Source of the DNA: CAWJKP01 sp963843465
GTDB taxonomy: Bacteria > Planctomycetota > Planctomycetia > Pirellulales > Thermoguttaceae
Reading direction: 5' to 3'
DNA length: 64,000 nucleotides
Assembly: GCA_963843465.1 (NCBI GenBank)
Contig: CAWJKP010000003.1
Span: forward strand, 1-64,000
Made by a program: the position numbers and the translations under genes. Below are positions 17,406 through 26,082 of the stretch, one piece after another (position 1 is the stretch's first letter; each line of letters opens with the position of its first letter). The notes under the pieces are model-generated. The model did no database searches, was not told where the DNA came from, and saw only the letters and a program-made list of their open reading frames with translations.

Positions 17406-18281
17406 TTACTGGCGAATCGTCGCCTTCTCGGCGGTGGGAAAGTCGGCGGGGACCTTCTGCGTCACCTGGCCACTGGCGGCCCATTCGGCGCCGCGTTGGA
17501 AGGTGACGATGAAGGCCACGCTCTTCATGTTCGGCACGTCGTGTCCCAGGCACTCCTGGAAAACGCGTCCCTTGCCGTAGCGGACGGTGAACAACACCGG
17601 CTCGTGCTCGCCCGCGCCCCCCTTCTCCTTGGGCGCGAAGGCCGTGGCCAGCACCGTGAGGTTTTCGGCCGGGCCGCGGAGCCAGCCATAGAGCTCGTCG
17701 GCCGCGTGCATGAAGGCCGGCGGCAAGCCCTTGGTGATCGGATGCTCCGCGTCGCGGACGACGAGCTGGAAGGGCTGTTGCGGGCCGTGGCTGCCGCAGC
17801 GGCCGGGCGAGTTGTCGCGGACGATCTTGCCGTCCTTCCAGCGGACGTAGGGGCCGGACTTCTCGCTCCGCCCGCCCCAGCCGCCCAGGCCGATGATCCG
17901 GTTGTACTCTTTCCACTCCGGAAACGACGCCAGGGCGAAATGATAGACCACTACCCCGCCGCCGTTCTTGACGTACTTGACGAATGCCTGCTTGGTCGGC
18001 TCCGGCCAGGGATCGCCCTGGTAGTTGAGGACCACCACCTGGTAGCCGGCGAACTTGGGAGCGAAGCCGCTCATGTCCTGGCCCTTGGCCGGCGAGGTGG
18101 CCACGTCGACCACGAACAGCCCGGTCTGGTCCAGCAGTTTTTCCAGCACCGGCGTGGTGGCCTTCCAGTTGTGGCCGTTCTGGCCGGTGACGATCAGCGC
18201 CTTGTAGGGCGGCGCCGCCGGGGCCGCGGCCCACAGTCCCAACCAAATCGCCAGCGCGAAGCTCAGTTTCCGCAACATCAT
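17406..18281 (-). CDS. Secreted ThuA-domain protein
   Basis: 291 aa with a signal peptide (LSFALAIWLGLWAAAPAAP) and the ThuA-type glutamine-amidotransferase-like fold (KALIVTGQNGHNWKATTPV, GGGVVVYHFALASFP, YGKGRVFQECLGHD). Planctomycetes encode many exported ThuA proteins, often with sugar-processing genes; a catalytic role is unproven. AGGAGG lies just upstream of the double ATG. It appears monocistronic. Confidence 0.88.
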   Translation of the reverse strand: MMLRKLSFALAIWLGLWAAAPAAPPYKALIVTGQNGHNWKATTPVLEKLLDQTGLFVVDVATSPAKGQDMSGFAPKFAGYQVVVLNYQGDPWPEPTKQAFVKYVKNGGGVVVYHFALASFPEWKEYNRIIGLGGWGGRSEKSGPYVRWKDGKIVRDNSPGRCGSHGPQQPFQLVVRDAEHPITKGLPPAFMHAADELYGWLRGPAENLTVLATAFAPKEKGGAGEHEPVLFTVRYGKGRVFQECLGHDVPNMKSVAFIVTFQRGAEWAASGQVTQKVPADFPTAEKATIRQ

Positions 18282-18404
18282 GGGGTCCTCCTTCAGGTGA
18301 GTGGATTACGGAATGTCGTCCAGTCTAACACGCCGTCGCGCGGAAGGAAACTGGGCCCATTACACTTCGGAGTCAACCACAAAGGGCACAAAGAACACGA
18401 AGGT

Positions 18405-18429
18405 AGGTCCCGCCTGCCGGGCGGGACTT
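18405..18429. repeat. Palindromic repeat family M, intergenic copy
   Basis: 25-bp sequence AGGTCCCGCC-TGCCGGGCGGGACTT, the exact reverse complement of the segment inside rsmE (15533-15557). Confidence 0.85.
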
Positions 18430-18502
18430 CGGTTGTGCCCCTCGGCAAGGACTTCGGCTGTCCCGCACGCCAAGACTTGATGGTCCGGGAGCAACGTAGC
18501 CC

Positions 18503-18901
18503 CTACAACCCCATAATTCCAAAAAAGGTCGCCGCGCACCACGCTGCCAGCCCCAACAGGACGGTCGACGCGAAGGTGAATCCCGCTACCCGCCAGCGTC
18601 CCCTCCACAAGTTCATGGCCGTGAAGATCAATAAGACGCCGGTAAACATCGCCAGACCGCAAGAGCAGAAAACCTGCCAGAGATACGGGCGTCCAGACTC
18701 CGCGTATTCAGGGTGTTTCAAAAGCAAGAAGGCAAAGCCAACGGTCGCAGGGAGGGTTGAGACGACCGTCCCAACGCCGTAAATCAGGAGCAGGGTTACC
18801 GGGATAATGCGCCAACGAAACCTCTTTCGCTGGATCGGCTTGGCGGCGGGGATCTCAGCGGCCGTGGGCGACTCATAAGGGTTCGGCTCGCCGTCGTTCA
18901 T
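18503..18901 (-). CDS. Small membrane protein with NPYESP N-terminus
   Basis: Start chosen at ATG 18901, giving MNDGEPNPYESPTAAEI. The NPY(E/A)SP beginning is common among small planctomycete membrane proteins of unknown function. Three to four hydrophobic segments follow (IIPVTLLLIYGVGTVVSTL, FCSCGLAMFTGVLLIFTAM, VLLGLAAWCAATFFGIMGL). A longer open frame upstream has no supporting features. Confidence 0.68.
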   Translation of the reverse strand: MNDGEPNPYESPTAAEIPAAKPIQRKRFRWRIIPVTLLLIYGVGTVVSTLPATVGFAFLLLKHPEYAESGRPYLWQVFCSCGLAMFTGVLLIFTAMNLWRGRWRVAGFTFASTVLLGLAAWCAATFFGIMGL

Positions 18902-19093
18902 GGGTGCAACCGGAAATCGCCTGGAGACGTTCGCCAAACGGTATTCTTGCACATTTCTCACGTCTCCACCACCAACACAACTCCCCTTGCCGCCAGGCAC
19001 CCTTATAATGAACACCTGGGGATTTCCCCCAACGGCAACCTCGCAACCGGGAGCGCTCGATTGTTCGTCGGACCGATCTTTACACGGGAGGCC

Positions 19094-21044
19094 ATGATTA
19101 CCCCCCGAAGGACTAGGTTCTTCGTCGCTCGGACGGCCTATGTGGCGATCCTCCTGATCTTGATGTGTACCGCCTGGCTGGTCCTGGCAGGGGCCCAGAG
19201 GGTCCGCGACCTGGGCGACCTGGCTCGGTTCGGGATGATCCTGTTCCAGATACTGGCCCCCTTGCAGTTGGTGGTGGCGTCCTTTTCGTCGGCTCTGCTG
19301 GGCGCCAGCGCGGTGGCCCAGGAGAAAGACCGGCGGACGCTGATCCTGCTGCTGTTGACGCACCTGACCAACAGCGAGCTGGTGCTGGGGCGGCTGCTGG
19401 CCAGCTTGCTGGGCGTGCTGGTGCTGTTGACGGCCGCGCTGCCGCTGTTTGCCCTGACCACGCTACTGGGCGGGATCTCTGCGGGACAGATCATGAGGGC
19501 CTACGCCGTGACCCTGGCCAGCGTGTTGGTCTGCGGAAGCCTCGGCTCGACGATCGCGCTTTGGCGGGAGAAGACGTTCCAATCGCTGGCCCTGACCGTG
19601 CTGGCGATGGTGCTCTGGCTGGCGGCGGGACAGATCGTGGCCAGCGGCTCGTTGGGCAGCAGTTGGGGGGGCATTGCGACCGAGACCTGGGCCATCGGGC
19701 TGAGTCCGTGGCAGGCGATCCTCGAATCGACGAGGCCCTACGCCCAGCCCGATCCGGCGCTGGGCTGGGTGGCCACGCCGATCTATCTCTTCCTGCTGGT
19801 CTCCGCCGGTTTGGCCCTGATGCTCAATGGGATCGCCGTGGCCATGGTGCGGGTCTGGAACCCGTCGCGGGAAGAGCAGCCGGTCAGCCGTGAGGACGAG
19901 ACCTGGCACCGGCAGAGCATCTGGGGCGCCGAATACGACGCGGTGCGTCAGAAAGCGAACTTGGCGGCGGCCGAAGCGGGCGCCGACGGGACGGTCCCCC
20001 CTCACCCCAGCCCTCTCCCGGAGGTAGGGTGGGACAAGGCCGCCGTGGCGGCGCGGCCCACCAAAGACCGGCGGGAATGGTGGGCCGGCGCTCGCTTGCG
20101 CGAGCTTGTCCCACCCTACCCACCCTCTCCCGAAGGGAGAGGGGACCGCGCATCCCAAGGCAGCCACCAAGCCCACGCGGCGCGTCTGGGACAACCCCAT
20201 CATCTGGCGGGAGATCTGCACCTGGGCCTATGGCCGGAAGATTCTCATCATTCGCGTAGGATACTTGTTGTTGTTCGCCCTGGCGGTGGCAAGCCTGGTT
20301 TGGATGATGCAAAGCCGCGAAGGACTGAGCGAGGGCACGGGGGCGGCCGTGCTCGTGCCCTTGTTCCTCTTGAGCCTGATCCTGGTCAACGCCCAGGCGG
20401 TGACCTCGTTGACCAGCGAGAAGGACGCCAAGGCCTTGGACCTGCTGTTGGTCAGCGATCTGTCGCCCAAGGAATTCGTTTACGGCAAGCTGGGGGGCGT
20501 CCTTTACAACACCAAGGAGATGGTGGTGCTGCCGATGGCGCTGTGCCTCTATCTCTGGCTGGCCGGGGTGCTGGGACTGGAGAACCTGGCCTACCTGCTG
20601 ATCGGATTGGCCGTACTGAACCTGTTCGTAGCCATGCTGGGCGTCCATGCGGGGATGACCTACGGCAACTCTCGCAACGCGATCGCCACCAGCTTGGGGA
20701 CGGTCTTCTTCCTGTTCCTGGGCGTTTCCACCTGCTTGTGGATGATGGTCGCGTTCAGCGGCTCGTTTGAGGCCCAGTTGCCCTTCTTGGGTCTGTTGGT
20801 CTTCGGCGGGGCGGGGCTTTACCTGGCCCTGGGCGTCCGCAACCCGTCGGCGGCCATCGGCATCGCCTCGTTTCTCTGCCCGCTGGCCACGTTCTATGCC
20901 ATCACCAGCCTTCTGGTGAACCAGGTACACCTGGCGTTCATCGCCATCGCCGCGGCTTATGGTTTCACGACGATAGCGCTTTTGGTGCCGGCGGTCGACG
21001 AGTTCGACGTGGCGACCGGCCGGACCACGATTTGGGAACAATAG
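19094..21044 (+). pseudogene. ABC-2-type transporter permease split by a frameshift at a nested repeat
   Basis: ATG 19094 with GGGAGG upstream opens a permease half with six helices (YVAILLILMCTAWLVLAG, VVASFSSALLGASAVAQEK) and the cytosolic segment GAEYDAVRQKANL. At 19995-20155 a nested palindromic repeat lies in the gene. After it the membrane protein continues in another frame (PIIWREICTWAYGRKI, YLLLFALAVASLVWMM, AYLLIGLAVLNLFVAML) to TAA at 21042-21044. The first frame runs on as nonsense to 20770. Either the gene is inactivated, two polypeptides are made, or one base is wrong in the assembly. No ATPase gene adjoins it. Confidence 0.8.
19995..20155. repeat. Nested palindromic repeats (families H and I) inside the ABC permease gene
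   Basis: Outer arms CCCCTCACCCCAGCCCTCTC and GGGAGAGGGGAC resemble the element at 46813-46851. Between them sits a second palindrome (20025-20119) from TAGGGTGGGACAAG to CTTGTCCCACCCTA, containing GCCGGCGCTCGCTTGCGC. Part of that inner element recurs at 23817-23856. One element appears to have inserted into another. Confidence 0.85.
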
Positions 21045-21137
21045 CGGTAGCAGTGGCCAGTGGTTAGTGGTTAGTGGCCGGTGGCCAGAAATGGCAGCGC
21101 CCAACGGCTCTAGCCACTGACCACTAACCACTAACCG
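21045..21137. repeat. Palindrome of GTGGTTAGTG-type repeats before the CNNM genes
   Basis: GTGGCCAGTGGTTAGTGGTT on the left is mirrored by CCACTGACCACTAACCACTA on the right, with a short loop. It occupies most of the 121 bases between the permease stop and the next gene. Confidence 0.7.
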
Positions 21138-21165
21138 CTTTCCTTTGTAGGGGGCTGCCCACGCC

Positions 21166-23466
21166 GTGCATTCGCTGATCGCCTTTGCACCCTGGCTGAT
21201 CGCCATGGGTCTGTTGGCCTTCGCCTCGGCGTTCTTCTCCGCCTCCGAGGCGGCCCTGTTTTATCTCACGCGGCACGACCGCCGCCGCCTGGCCTCGGGC
21301 AACCGCGCCCAGAGGATTGCCGCCGGACTGCTGGCCGACCCTGATCGGCTCTTGGGCGCCGTGCTCTTCTGGAACCTGCTGGCCAACCTGACCTACTTCA
21401 CCATCGTCTCGATCACCGGGCTGGCCCTCCAACGGCAGGGAATGGCCGCCCATGCGGGCCTGTTCGCCGCGGCGTCGCTGTTGGTGCTGATCGTATTGGC
21501 CGAGATGCTGCCCAAGAGCCTGGCTGTGCTCAAGCCCCGGGCGGTGGCCTCGCTGGTAGGCATTCCCCTGGCCCTGTTGGTCCGTCTGGTGGACCCCGTG
21601 CTGCCTGTCTTCCGCATGGTCAATTTGCTCTCCCAACGGTTGATCTGGCCGACCTTCAAGCCGGAGCCGTACCTCCAAGTGGGCGACCTGGAGCGGGCGG
21701 TCGATCTGTCGACGTCCGACGCGGCGCTAGTCGCGCACGAGCATACGGTGCTCCAGGGGCTGGTCTCGCTATCGGCGATCCGCGTCGACGAGTTGATGCG
21801 TCCGCGGAGCCGGATCCGTGCCTTCCATCCGCCGGTGGCGCTCTTGGACCTCGGCGGGCAACTGCCCGAAAGCGGCTACCTGCTGTTGACCGAGGCCGAC
21901 AACGACGAAGTGGCCGGATGGGTCCGCCTGCCGAGCCTGTCGTTCATCCCCGACGAGCATTTGGAGTCGCTGGCCCGGCCGGTGGCTTATGTTCCCTGGT
22001 GCACCACGGTCGCCCAGGCGCTCGAGACCATGCAGCAGGGCCAGCGGCAGGTGGCCGCGGTGGTCAACGAGCTGGGCGAGACGGTCGGCGTGCTGACCTT
22101 GGACGACATCCTGGACACGATCTTCAGCCCGACTTCCAGCCGCAGCGAGCGGCTGTTGAAGCGGCTGCCCATCCGCCAGGTCGGCCCGGGCGTGTGGCAC
22201 GTGACGGGTATGACCAGCATCCGCCGCTTGGTGCGTCAGTTTCGCTGCGAGCGCCTGGAGAGCAAGAGCGTCACCGTGGCCGGCGTGATCCAGGAAGCCT
22301 TGGAGCGGCTCCCGCAGCCGGGCGACCGCTGCCGCTGGGGCGAGTTTCAGTTCCGCGTGCTGGAAGTGCCCGACAGCGGCCAGCTCCTGGTCGAGCTGAC
22401 CCTCGCGCCGAAGCGGAGACGCAGCAATGATCGTCATCGCCATCGTGCTGGGACTGGTGGGCGTGCTTTTGAGCGGATTCTTCAGCGGCGCCGAAACCGG
22501 TTTCTACCGCGCCGCGCGGATGCGGCTGGTGTTGGACGCCCTGGACGGCGACCTCGTCGCGCGGGGCCTGGTCGGGCTGACGAACCATCCCGCGCTGTTC
22601 ATCGCCACGTCGTTGGTGGGCACGAACCTGGCCAACTACCTCGCCTCCCTGGCCACGGTGCTGGTGATCGAACATTGGACGGAAAGCCCGGGGCACTCCC
22701 GCGAGTTGATCGCCTCGCTGTTGCTCACTCCGCTGGTCTTCATCTACGGCGAGCTGTTGCCGAAGAACCTTTTCCTCCGCGCTCCCAATCGCCTGTTGCG
22801 CAAGTGCGGCCCGTTGTTCCTGCTGTTTGTGGGCCTCTTTTTCCCGATCAGCGTGCTCCTCTGGGGATTGAACCGGCTCTTGTCGCGGTTGGTTGCGGAA
22901 ACGCCCGAGCAGGTGCGGCTGGCGATCGCCCGGCGGGAGTTGCGGCGGGCGCTGGAGGAAGGACACGAGGAGGGGATCCTCTACCCGGCTCAAAGGGAGT
23001 TGGCCCAAGGCATCTTCGCCGTCGCCAAGCAGCCGGTCACCGGATTCCTCATCCCGCTCGGCGAAGTTCCTCGGGCTCGCAGCGGGACCAGCAAGGCCGA
23101 CGTGCTGCGGCTGGCCCAACGCATGAATGTCCCGGCGGTGCCCATCGAGGAGTCGGGCCGGCTTCTCGGCTACGTGCGGGTCGTGGACCTGAAGATGGAC
23201 CGCTCGGACCAGGTGGGGCCGCTGCGCCAGCTCTTGAAGATCCCGCACACCGACGCCCACATCGATGCCCTGATGCGGATGCACGGCGCCAAGGAGAGCC
23301 TGGCCCAAGTGGTCGACGCCCAGGGCCGGGTGCTCGGCGTCCTCGTTGCCCGGCGGCTCCGCCAGCCGCTCTTCGGCGGCCAGGCGTGACGACTCCCGTA
23401 CTCGTCACGCTCCGCGTGACGTTTTGCCTCTCGCGGAGCGAGAGGAGTACATTATCCTACTTGTGA
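21166..23466 (+). CDS. CNNM/CBS-domain membrane protein (HlyC/CorC type), reading frame overruns the next gene
   Basis: Recognisable up to about residue 420 (22430). An N-terminal CNNM domain of three to four helices (FASAFFSASEAALFYL, VLIVLAEMLPKSLAVLKP) is followed by a CBS-pair region (VDELMRPRSRIR, VVNELGETVGVLTLDDIL) and a CorC-type C-terminal domain (GEFQFRVLEVPDSGQ). Relatives take part in Mg2+/Co2+ homeostasis. GTG 21166 start. A TGA overlapping the next gene's ATG would be the expected stop but is out of frame by one. The frame continues without meaning to 23466, so a lost base near the 3' end is likely. Confidence 0.82.
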   Translation: MHSLIAFAPWLIAMGLLAFASAFFSASEAALFYLTRHDRRRLASGNRAQRIAAGLLADPDRLLGAVLFWNLLANLTYFTIVSITGLALQRQGMAAHAGLFAAASLLVLIVLAEMLPKSLAVLKPRAVASLVGIPLALLVRLVDPVLPVFRMVNLLSQRLIWPTFKPEPYLQVGDLERAVDLSTSDAALVAHEHTVLQGLVSLSAIRVDELMRPRSRIRAFHPPVALLDLGGQLPESGYLLLTEADNDEVAGWVRLPSLSFIPDEHLESLARPVAYVPWCTTVAQALETMQQGQRQVAAVVNELGETVGVLTLDDILDTIFSPTSSRSERLLKRLPIRQVGPGVWHVTGMTSIRRLVRQFRCERLESKSVTVAGVIQEALERLPQPGDRCRWGEFQFRVLEVPDSGQLLVELTLAPKRRRSNDRHRHRAGTGGRAFERILQRRRNRFLPRRADAAGVGRPGRRPRRAGPGRADEPSRAVHRHVVGGHEPGQLPRLPGHGAGDRTLDGKPGALPRVDRLAVAHSAGLHLRRAVAEEPFPPRSQSPVAQVRPVVPAVCGPLFPDQRAPLGIEPALVAVGCGNARAGAAGDRPAGVAAGAGGRTRGGDPLPGSKGVGPRHLRRRQAAGHRIPHPARRSSSGSQRDQQGRRAAAGPTHECPGGAHRGVGPASRLRAGRGPEDGPLGPGGAAAPALEDPAHRRPHRCPDADARRQGEPGPSGRRPGPGARRPRCPAAPPAALRRPGVTTPVLVTLRVTFCLSRSERSTLSYL
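22427..23389 (+). CDS. Second CNNM-type membrane protein
   Basis: 320 aa, paralogue of the preceding gene. CNNM motifs are LLSGFFSGAETGFYRAARMR, FIATSLVGTNLANYL and IYGELLPKNLFLRAPNRL, followed by a degenerate CBS region (VPAVPIEESGRLLGYVRVVDL). The C-terminal transporter-associated domain is absent. ATG 22427 lies inside the preceding frame, so the pair is translationally coupled. Tandem full and short CNNM genes suggest a heteromeric ion transporter or regulator. Confidence 0.88.
   Translation: MIVIAIVLGLVGVLLSGFFSGAETGFYRAARMRLVLDALDGDLVARGLVGLTNHPALFIATSLVGTNLANYLASLATVLVIEHWTESPGHSRELIASLLLTPLVFIYGELLPKNLFLRAPNRLLRKCGPLFLLFVGLFFPISVLLWGLNRLLSRLVAETPEQVRLAIARRELRRALEEGHEEGILYPAQRELAQGIFAVAKQPVTGFLIPLGEVPRARSGTSKADVLRLAQRMNVPAVPIEESGRLLGYVRVVDLKMDRSDQVGPLRQLLKIPHTDAHIDALMRMHGAKESLAQVVDAQGRVLGVLVARRLRQPLFGGQA
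23398..23450. repeat. Palindromic repeat family B, intergenic copy
   Basis: 53 bp from GTACTCGTCACGCTCCGCG to GCGGAGCGAGAGGAGTAC. It shares 24 identical bases with the element inside leuS at 10160-10212 and lies 8 bases after the second CNNM gene. Confidence 0.88.
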
Positions 23467-23693
23467 TACCCCAGCGCCTCGATCGCGTCGAGCATCTCCT
23501 GGTAGGTGATGAAGCGGCGGCGGTGACGGAGCTTGTACTCGTCGATCGCCAGGGCCAATTCGCGGGCACTCGGCGAGAGGTCTTCGTAGCTATTGCTGAA
23601 CTGGCGCCTCTCCATGCCCGACTGGGCTGCCACAGCGTGAGAAAGGCGGCGATCAATGAACGGTTGGGTCGTGTTTTCCAGACCTTGCGACAT
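23457..23693 (-). CDS. Small conserved planctomycete protein
   Basis: 78 aa ending in SYEDLSPSARELALAIDEYK followed by LRHRRRFITYQEMLDAIEAL, a pattern I recognise from many short planctomycete proteins. It is helical and basic in the second half; no biochemical role is known to me. ATG 23693. The neighbours are repeats on both sides. Confidence 0.78.
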   Translation of the reverse strand: MSQGLENTTQPFIDRRLSHAVAAQSGMERRQFSNSYEDLSPSARELALAIDEYKLRHRRRFITYQEMLDAIEALGYHK

Positions 23694-23816
23694 GGCGGGC
23701 GATCCTGACTTCCTAAGGGCAAACGATGCACCAACGGCGACTCTAAAGAACTCTACCCTCTAATTCGTTATCCGCGGCGGAAAGATCGCTGCCCGTCCCG
23801 TAATCCGTGGGACCTG

Positions 23817-23856
23817 GTGGGCCGGCGCTCGCTTGCGCGAGCTGGTCCCACCCTAC
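23817..23856. repeat. Palindromic repeat family I, partial copy
   Basis: GTGGGCCGGCGCTCGCTTGC ... GCGAGCTGGTCCCACCCTAC, matching the right half of the inner element at 20025-20119 nearly base for base. Confidence 0.85.
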
Positions 23857-23908
23857 TTTGTTTTCCCCCCGTGCCCGAGGAAACACGAGTGGGCAAGCCA
23901 CCCCTGAC

Positions 23909-24043
23909 ACCGGATTATTCCCGCCCCGCGATGTAAGCGGCGCAGTGCGCGCCATCGAAAACGCGAAGCGTCAGCGAGGGTAAGTCCCTCAGCCGTCCTC
24001 GCTTACGCTTCGCGCTTACGATGCGCACGTGAATAATCCGGGC
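23909..24043. repeat. Repeat family J (MITE-like, 11-bp terminal inverted repeats), copy 1
   Basis: Ends CCGGATTATTC and GAATAATCCGG are exact inverted repeats. The core holds GCGAAGCGTCAGCGAGGGTA facing CTCGCTTACGCTTCGCG. The same element lies in reverse orientation at 41723-41854, and a variant at 48808-48944. Confidence 0.88.
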
Positions 24044-24230
24044 TGGCACCCGCGTGGATCGGGGGTAGGGAAAATGCGGATTGTAAGGATAGGGGGATTT
24101 GTCGTATGAGTCCGTATTACAAGGCCCATCCGCAGGGTTAGTGAACTTCCCGGTTGCGGATCGCCTGCCAGCGACTACATTGTGGCGATAGCTGCCGGCA
24201 TTGCGGCAGGCGGAACAGCAGGAGACAGCG

Positions 24231-24443
24231 ATGATCAAAGTAGCGATCTTCAACGGGAAACCCGGCGCCAAGTATTGCGAGTTCGAGCAAGGTCCTGCCA
24301 GCGGAAGTCCCCAGTTCAAGTGTGTCCCGGAAGGTCTGCTATCGCCGGTGCAGGCCGAATGCGTCGCCCGTGAACTTCGCGAAGGCCGCGTCAGCGGGGT
24401 CGTCGGCCAACTCCGCTGGTACCGTCAAGCAGGCGGCGGTTGA
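24231..24443 (+). CDS. Small hypothetical protein
   Basis: 70 aa. ATG 24231 with a good AGGAG (24220-24224). MIKVAIFNGKPGAKYCEFEQ is followed by LLSPVQAECVARELREGRVS. It has one Cys near the N-terminus and another in the middle, and no known motif. It stands alone between repeat elements. The clear RBS and codon pattern support it as a gene. Confidence 0.6.
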   Translation: MIKVAIFNGKPGAKYCEFEQGPASGSPQFKCVPEGLLSPVQAECVARELREGRVSGVVGQLRWYRQAGGG

Positions 24444-24493
24444 CCCGCCTTTCTCACCACATGTGGAGCGCTGCCGAAAGAATGCCGGCAAAG

Positions 24494-24553
24494 GTAGCAT
24501 GGGCATTCTTGCCCGTGCCATGCGGAAGACACGGGCAAGAATGCCCATGCTAC
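24494..24553. repeat. Palindromic repeat family N, copy 1
   Basis: GTAGCATGGGCATTCTTGCC ... GGCAAGAATGCCCATGCTAC, a perfect 24-base stem with a 12-base loop. A related hairpin is the inner part of 63027-63163. An outer pairing GGCGGTTGACCCGC/GCGGGTTG may surround it. Confidence 0.85.
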
Positions 24554-24584
24554 GACCAACCCGCAGGCGGCGGCTAACGGCGCG

Positions 24585-25469
24585 TCAGACCGTCCGGCGC
24601 GTGGCGAGCTGAATTTGCGACAGAAGTTCCCGGCTGGGCTGATGGCGTGGCTCCAGGCCCAAGGCCTCGCGCGCCGCGTCCGCGGCCGGAGCCAGGTTGC
24701 CGGCCATGAACTGCGACTTGGCAAGTTGGTAGTAGAGTTCCGGGCTCCGCCTATCGCGATGACAGGCGAGCGAGAAGGTGTCGATCGCCTCGTCATAGCG
24801 GCCCAACGCCTGGTAGGCCAGTCCTTCCAGGTAGAGAACCCGCTGCGGCTCCTCGCCCGGCGTGTAGCTGTCAGCCAGCCCTTGGAGCATGTTCAAGGCC
24901 CGCTGCGGTTGGTTCGTGCGGTGGTAGACCTCGGCGACTGCCAGGCGGGTGTCGCGGTCATCGGGCGCCAAACCGAGGGCGTGGTGGTAGTCGTCCAGCG
25001 CCCCCCGGTCGTCGCTGTCGGCCAGCGAGGCCCTCGCCCGGGCGACCCACGCGGCGGCCGACCCGGGATCCATGGCGATGGCGTATTCAGCATGTTGCCG
25101 GGCCTCAAGCGGGTCGTTCATCGCCAGCCGCATCTCGGCCAACGTGACCTGAATGCCCGCGCTGGGCCCCCCAATGCGGAGCGCCTCGTTCAACTGCGAG
25201 ATGGCCTTCTGCCGCTGGCCTTGCTGCCAAAGGACTTCGGCATAATGGCGCCGCGCATCGACATCGGCCGGGCAGACCTTGACGGCCTGCGCCAGCAACC
25301 GTTCGGCGTCCCGCCACTGCCCCTGTTCCATGGCGGCCACACCTTGCTGGCACAGTCCTCGGCTAGCGGCCAGCGGACGCGAGACCGGACCATCGCTCCA
25401 CGGCAGCCGGCAGCCTGCCAGCGCAGCAACGGCAAGCAGCACCAGGAGCATCAGTCGGCCGACGGGCAT
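24585..25469 (-). CDS. TPR-repeat lipoprotein
   Basis: 294 aa with a lipoprotein signal (LLVLLAVAALAGCR, Cys near residue 20). Six to seven tetratricopeptide repeats follow (GQWRDAERLLAQAVKVCP, DVDARRHYAEVLWQQGQRQ, ALGRYDEAIDTFSLACHRD). It probably acts as a scaffold on a membrane surface. No catalytic domain. ATG or GTG near 25469; upstream is a DUF433 gene on the same strand 154 bases away. Confidence 0.8.
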   Translation of the reverse strand: MPVGRLMLLVLLAVAALAGCRLPWSDGPVSRPLAASRGLCQQGVAAMEQGQWRDAERLLAQAVKVCPADVDARRHYAEVLWQQGQRQKAISQLNEALRIGGPSAGIQVTLAEMRLAMNDPLEARQHAEYAIAMDPGSAAAWVARARASLADSDDRGALDDYHHALGLAPDDRDTRLAVAEVYHRTNQPQRALNMLQGLADSYTPGEEPQRVLYLEGLAYQALGRYDEAIDTFSLACHRDRRSPELYYQLAKSQFMAGNLAPAADAAREALGLEPRHQPSRELLSQIQLATRRTV

Positions 25470-25623
25470 GGGATTCTCGGCAGTCCCGCGGGGTTTCTTG
25501 GAGTGCTACCGATCCCCCTCTCCCTCCTGAAGAGGGGAAAAACGCAATACACAGAGTGGGCGGCAATGGTAGCAAATCAGGATTGGCTCGCCTACCCTGA
25601 TTTTCCAGCAGGGAGCCGTAGCG

Positions 25624-25920
25624 TCAGCCCCTCTTTTCCGACGCGATATGCTCTCGCTCCAAGCGGTCAACCTCGGCCGCTTCCGCTGCCATCTCCGCCT
25701 CCATCTCATCCCGGTTGGCATGGTAATAGGCCAGCGCTGCATGCACCTGAGCCAGGGTAGGATGCGGTATCTGAGTGGCGATCTCCTCCGGAGTCTGGCC
25801 CAACTTGTACCATCCGGCAATGCGGCGGACTGAAACGCCCGTGCCGGCGATGCGGGGGCGACCGCCGCAAATGCCGGGAGTCTGCGTAATCAAGGTTCCA
25901 ATGTCGGTCAACGTCGCCAT
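25624..25920 (-). CDS. DUF433-family antitoxin-like protein
   Basis: 98 aa from ATG 25920. GICGGRPRIAGTGVSVRRIA, LGQTPEEIATQIPHPTLAQV and HAALAYYHANRDEME are the DUF433 pattern, a winged-helix-like antitoxin normally paired with a DUF5615 PIN-like toxin. No DUF5615 gene follows (the next gene is the TPR lipoprotein), so this looks like an orphan antitoxin or stand-alone regulator. Confidence 0.85.
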   Translation of the reverse strand: MATLTDIGTLITQTPGICGGRPRIAGTGVSVRRIAGWYKLGQTPEEIATQIPHPTLAQVHAALAYYHANRDEMEAEMAAEAAEVDRLEREHIASEKRG

Positions 25921-26082
25921 GGTCGAGTGCTCCCAAACACCGCCCCTCGCCTCATTGTAACGCTGCCGGGGGGCAAGGGCAAGGGCAGGATTGGATCTTG
26001 CAGGGGCTAGGAAGCACCCGATTCCCACCCGTTTCCGGCGTTCACCCCATCTGTTACCATTAACGGAAGGGAATCCTGCATC

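Larger units (their letters stand above)
23694..24230. other. Gene-free stretch with two repeat elements
   Basis: Contains the family I hairpin at 23817-23856 and the family J element at 23909-24043. No gene seen. Confidence 0.6.
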
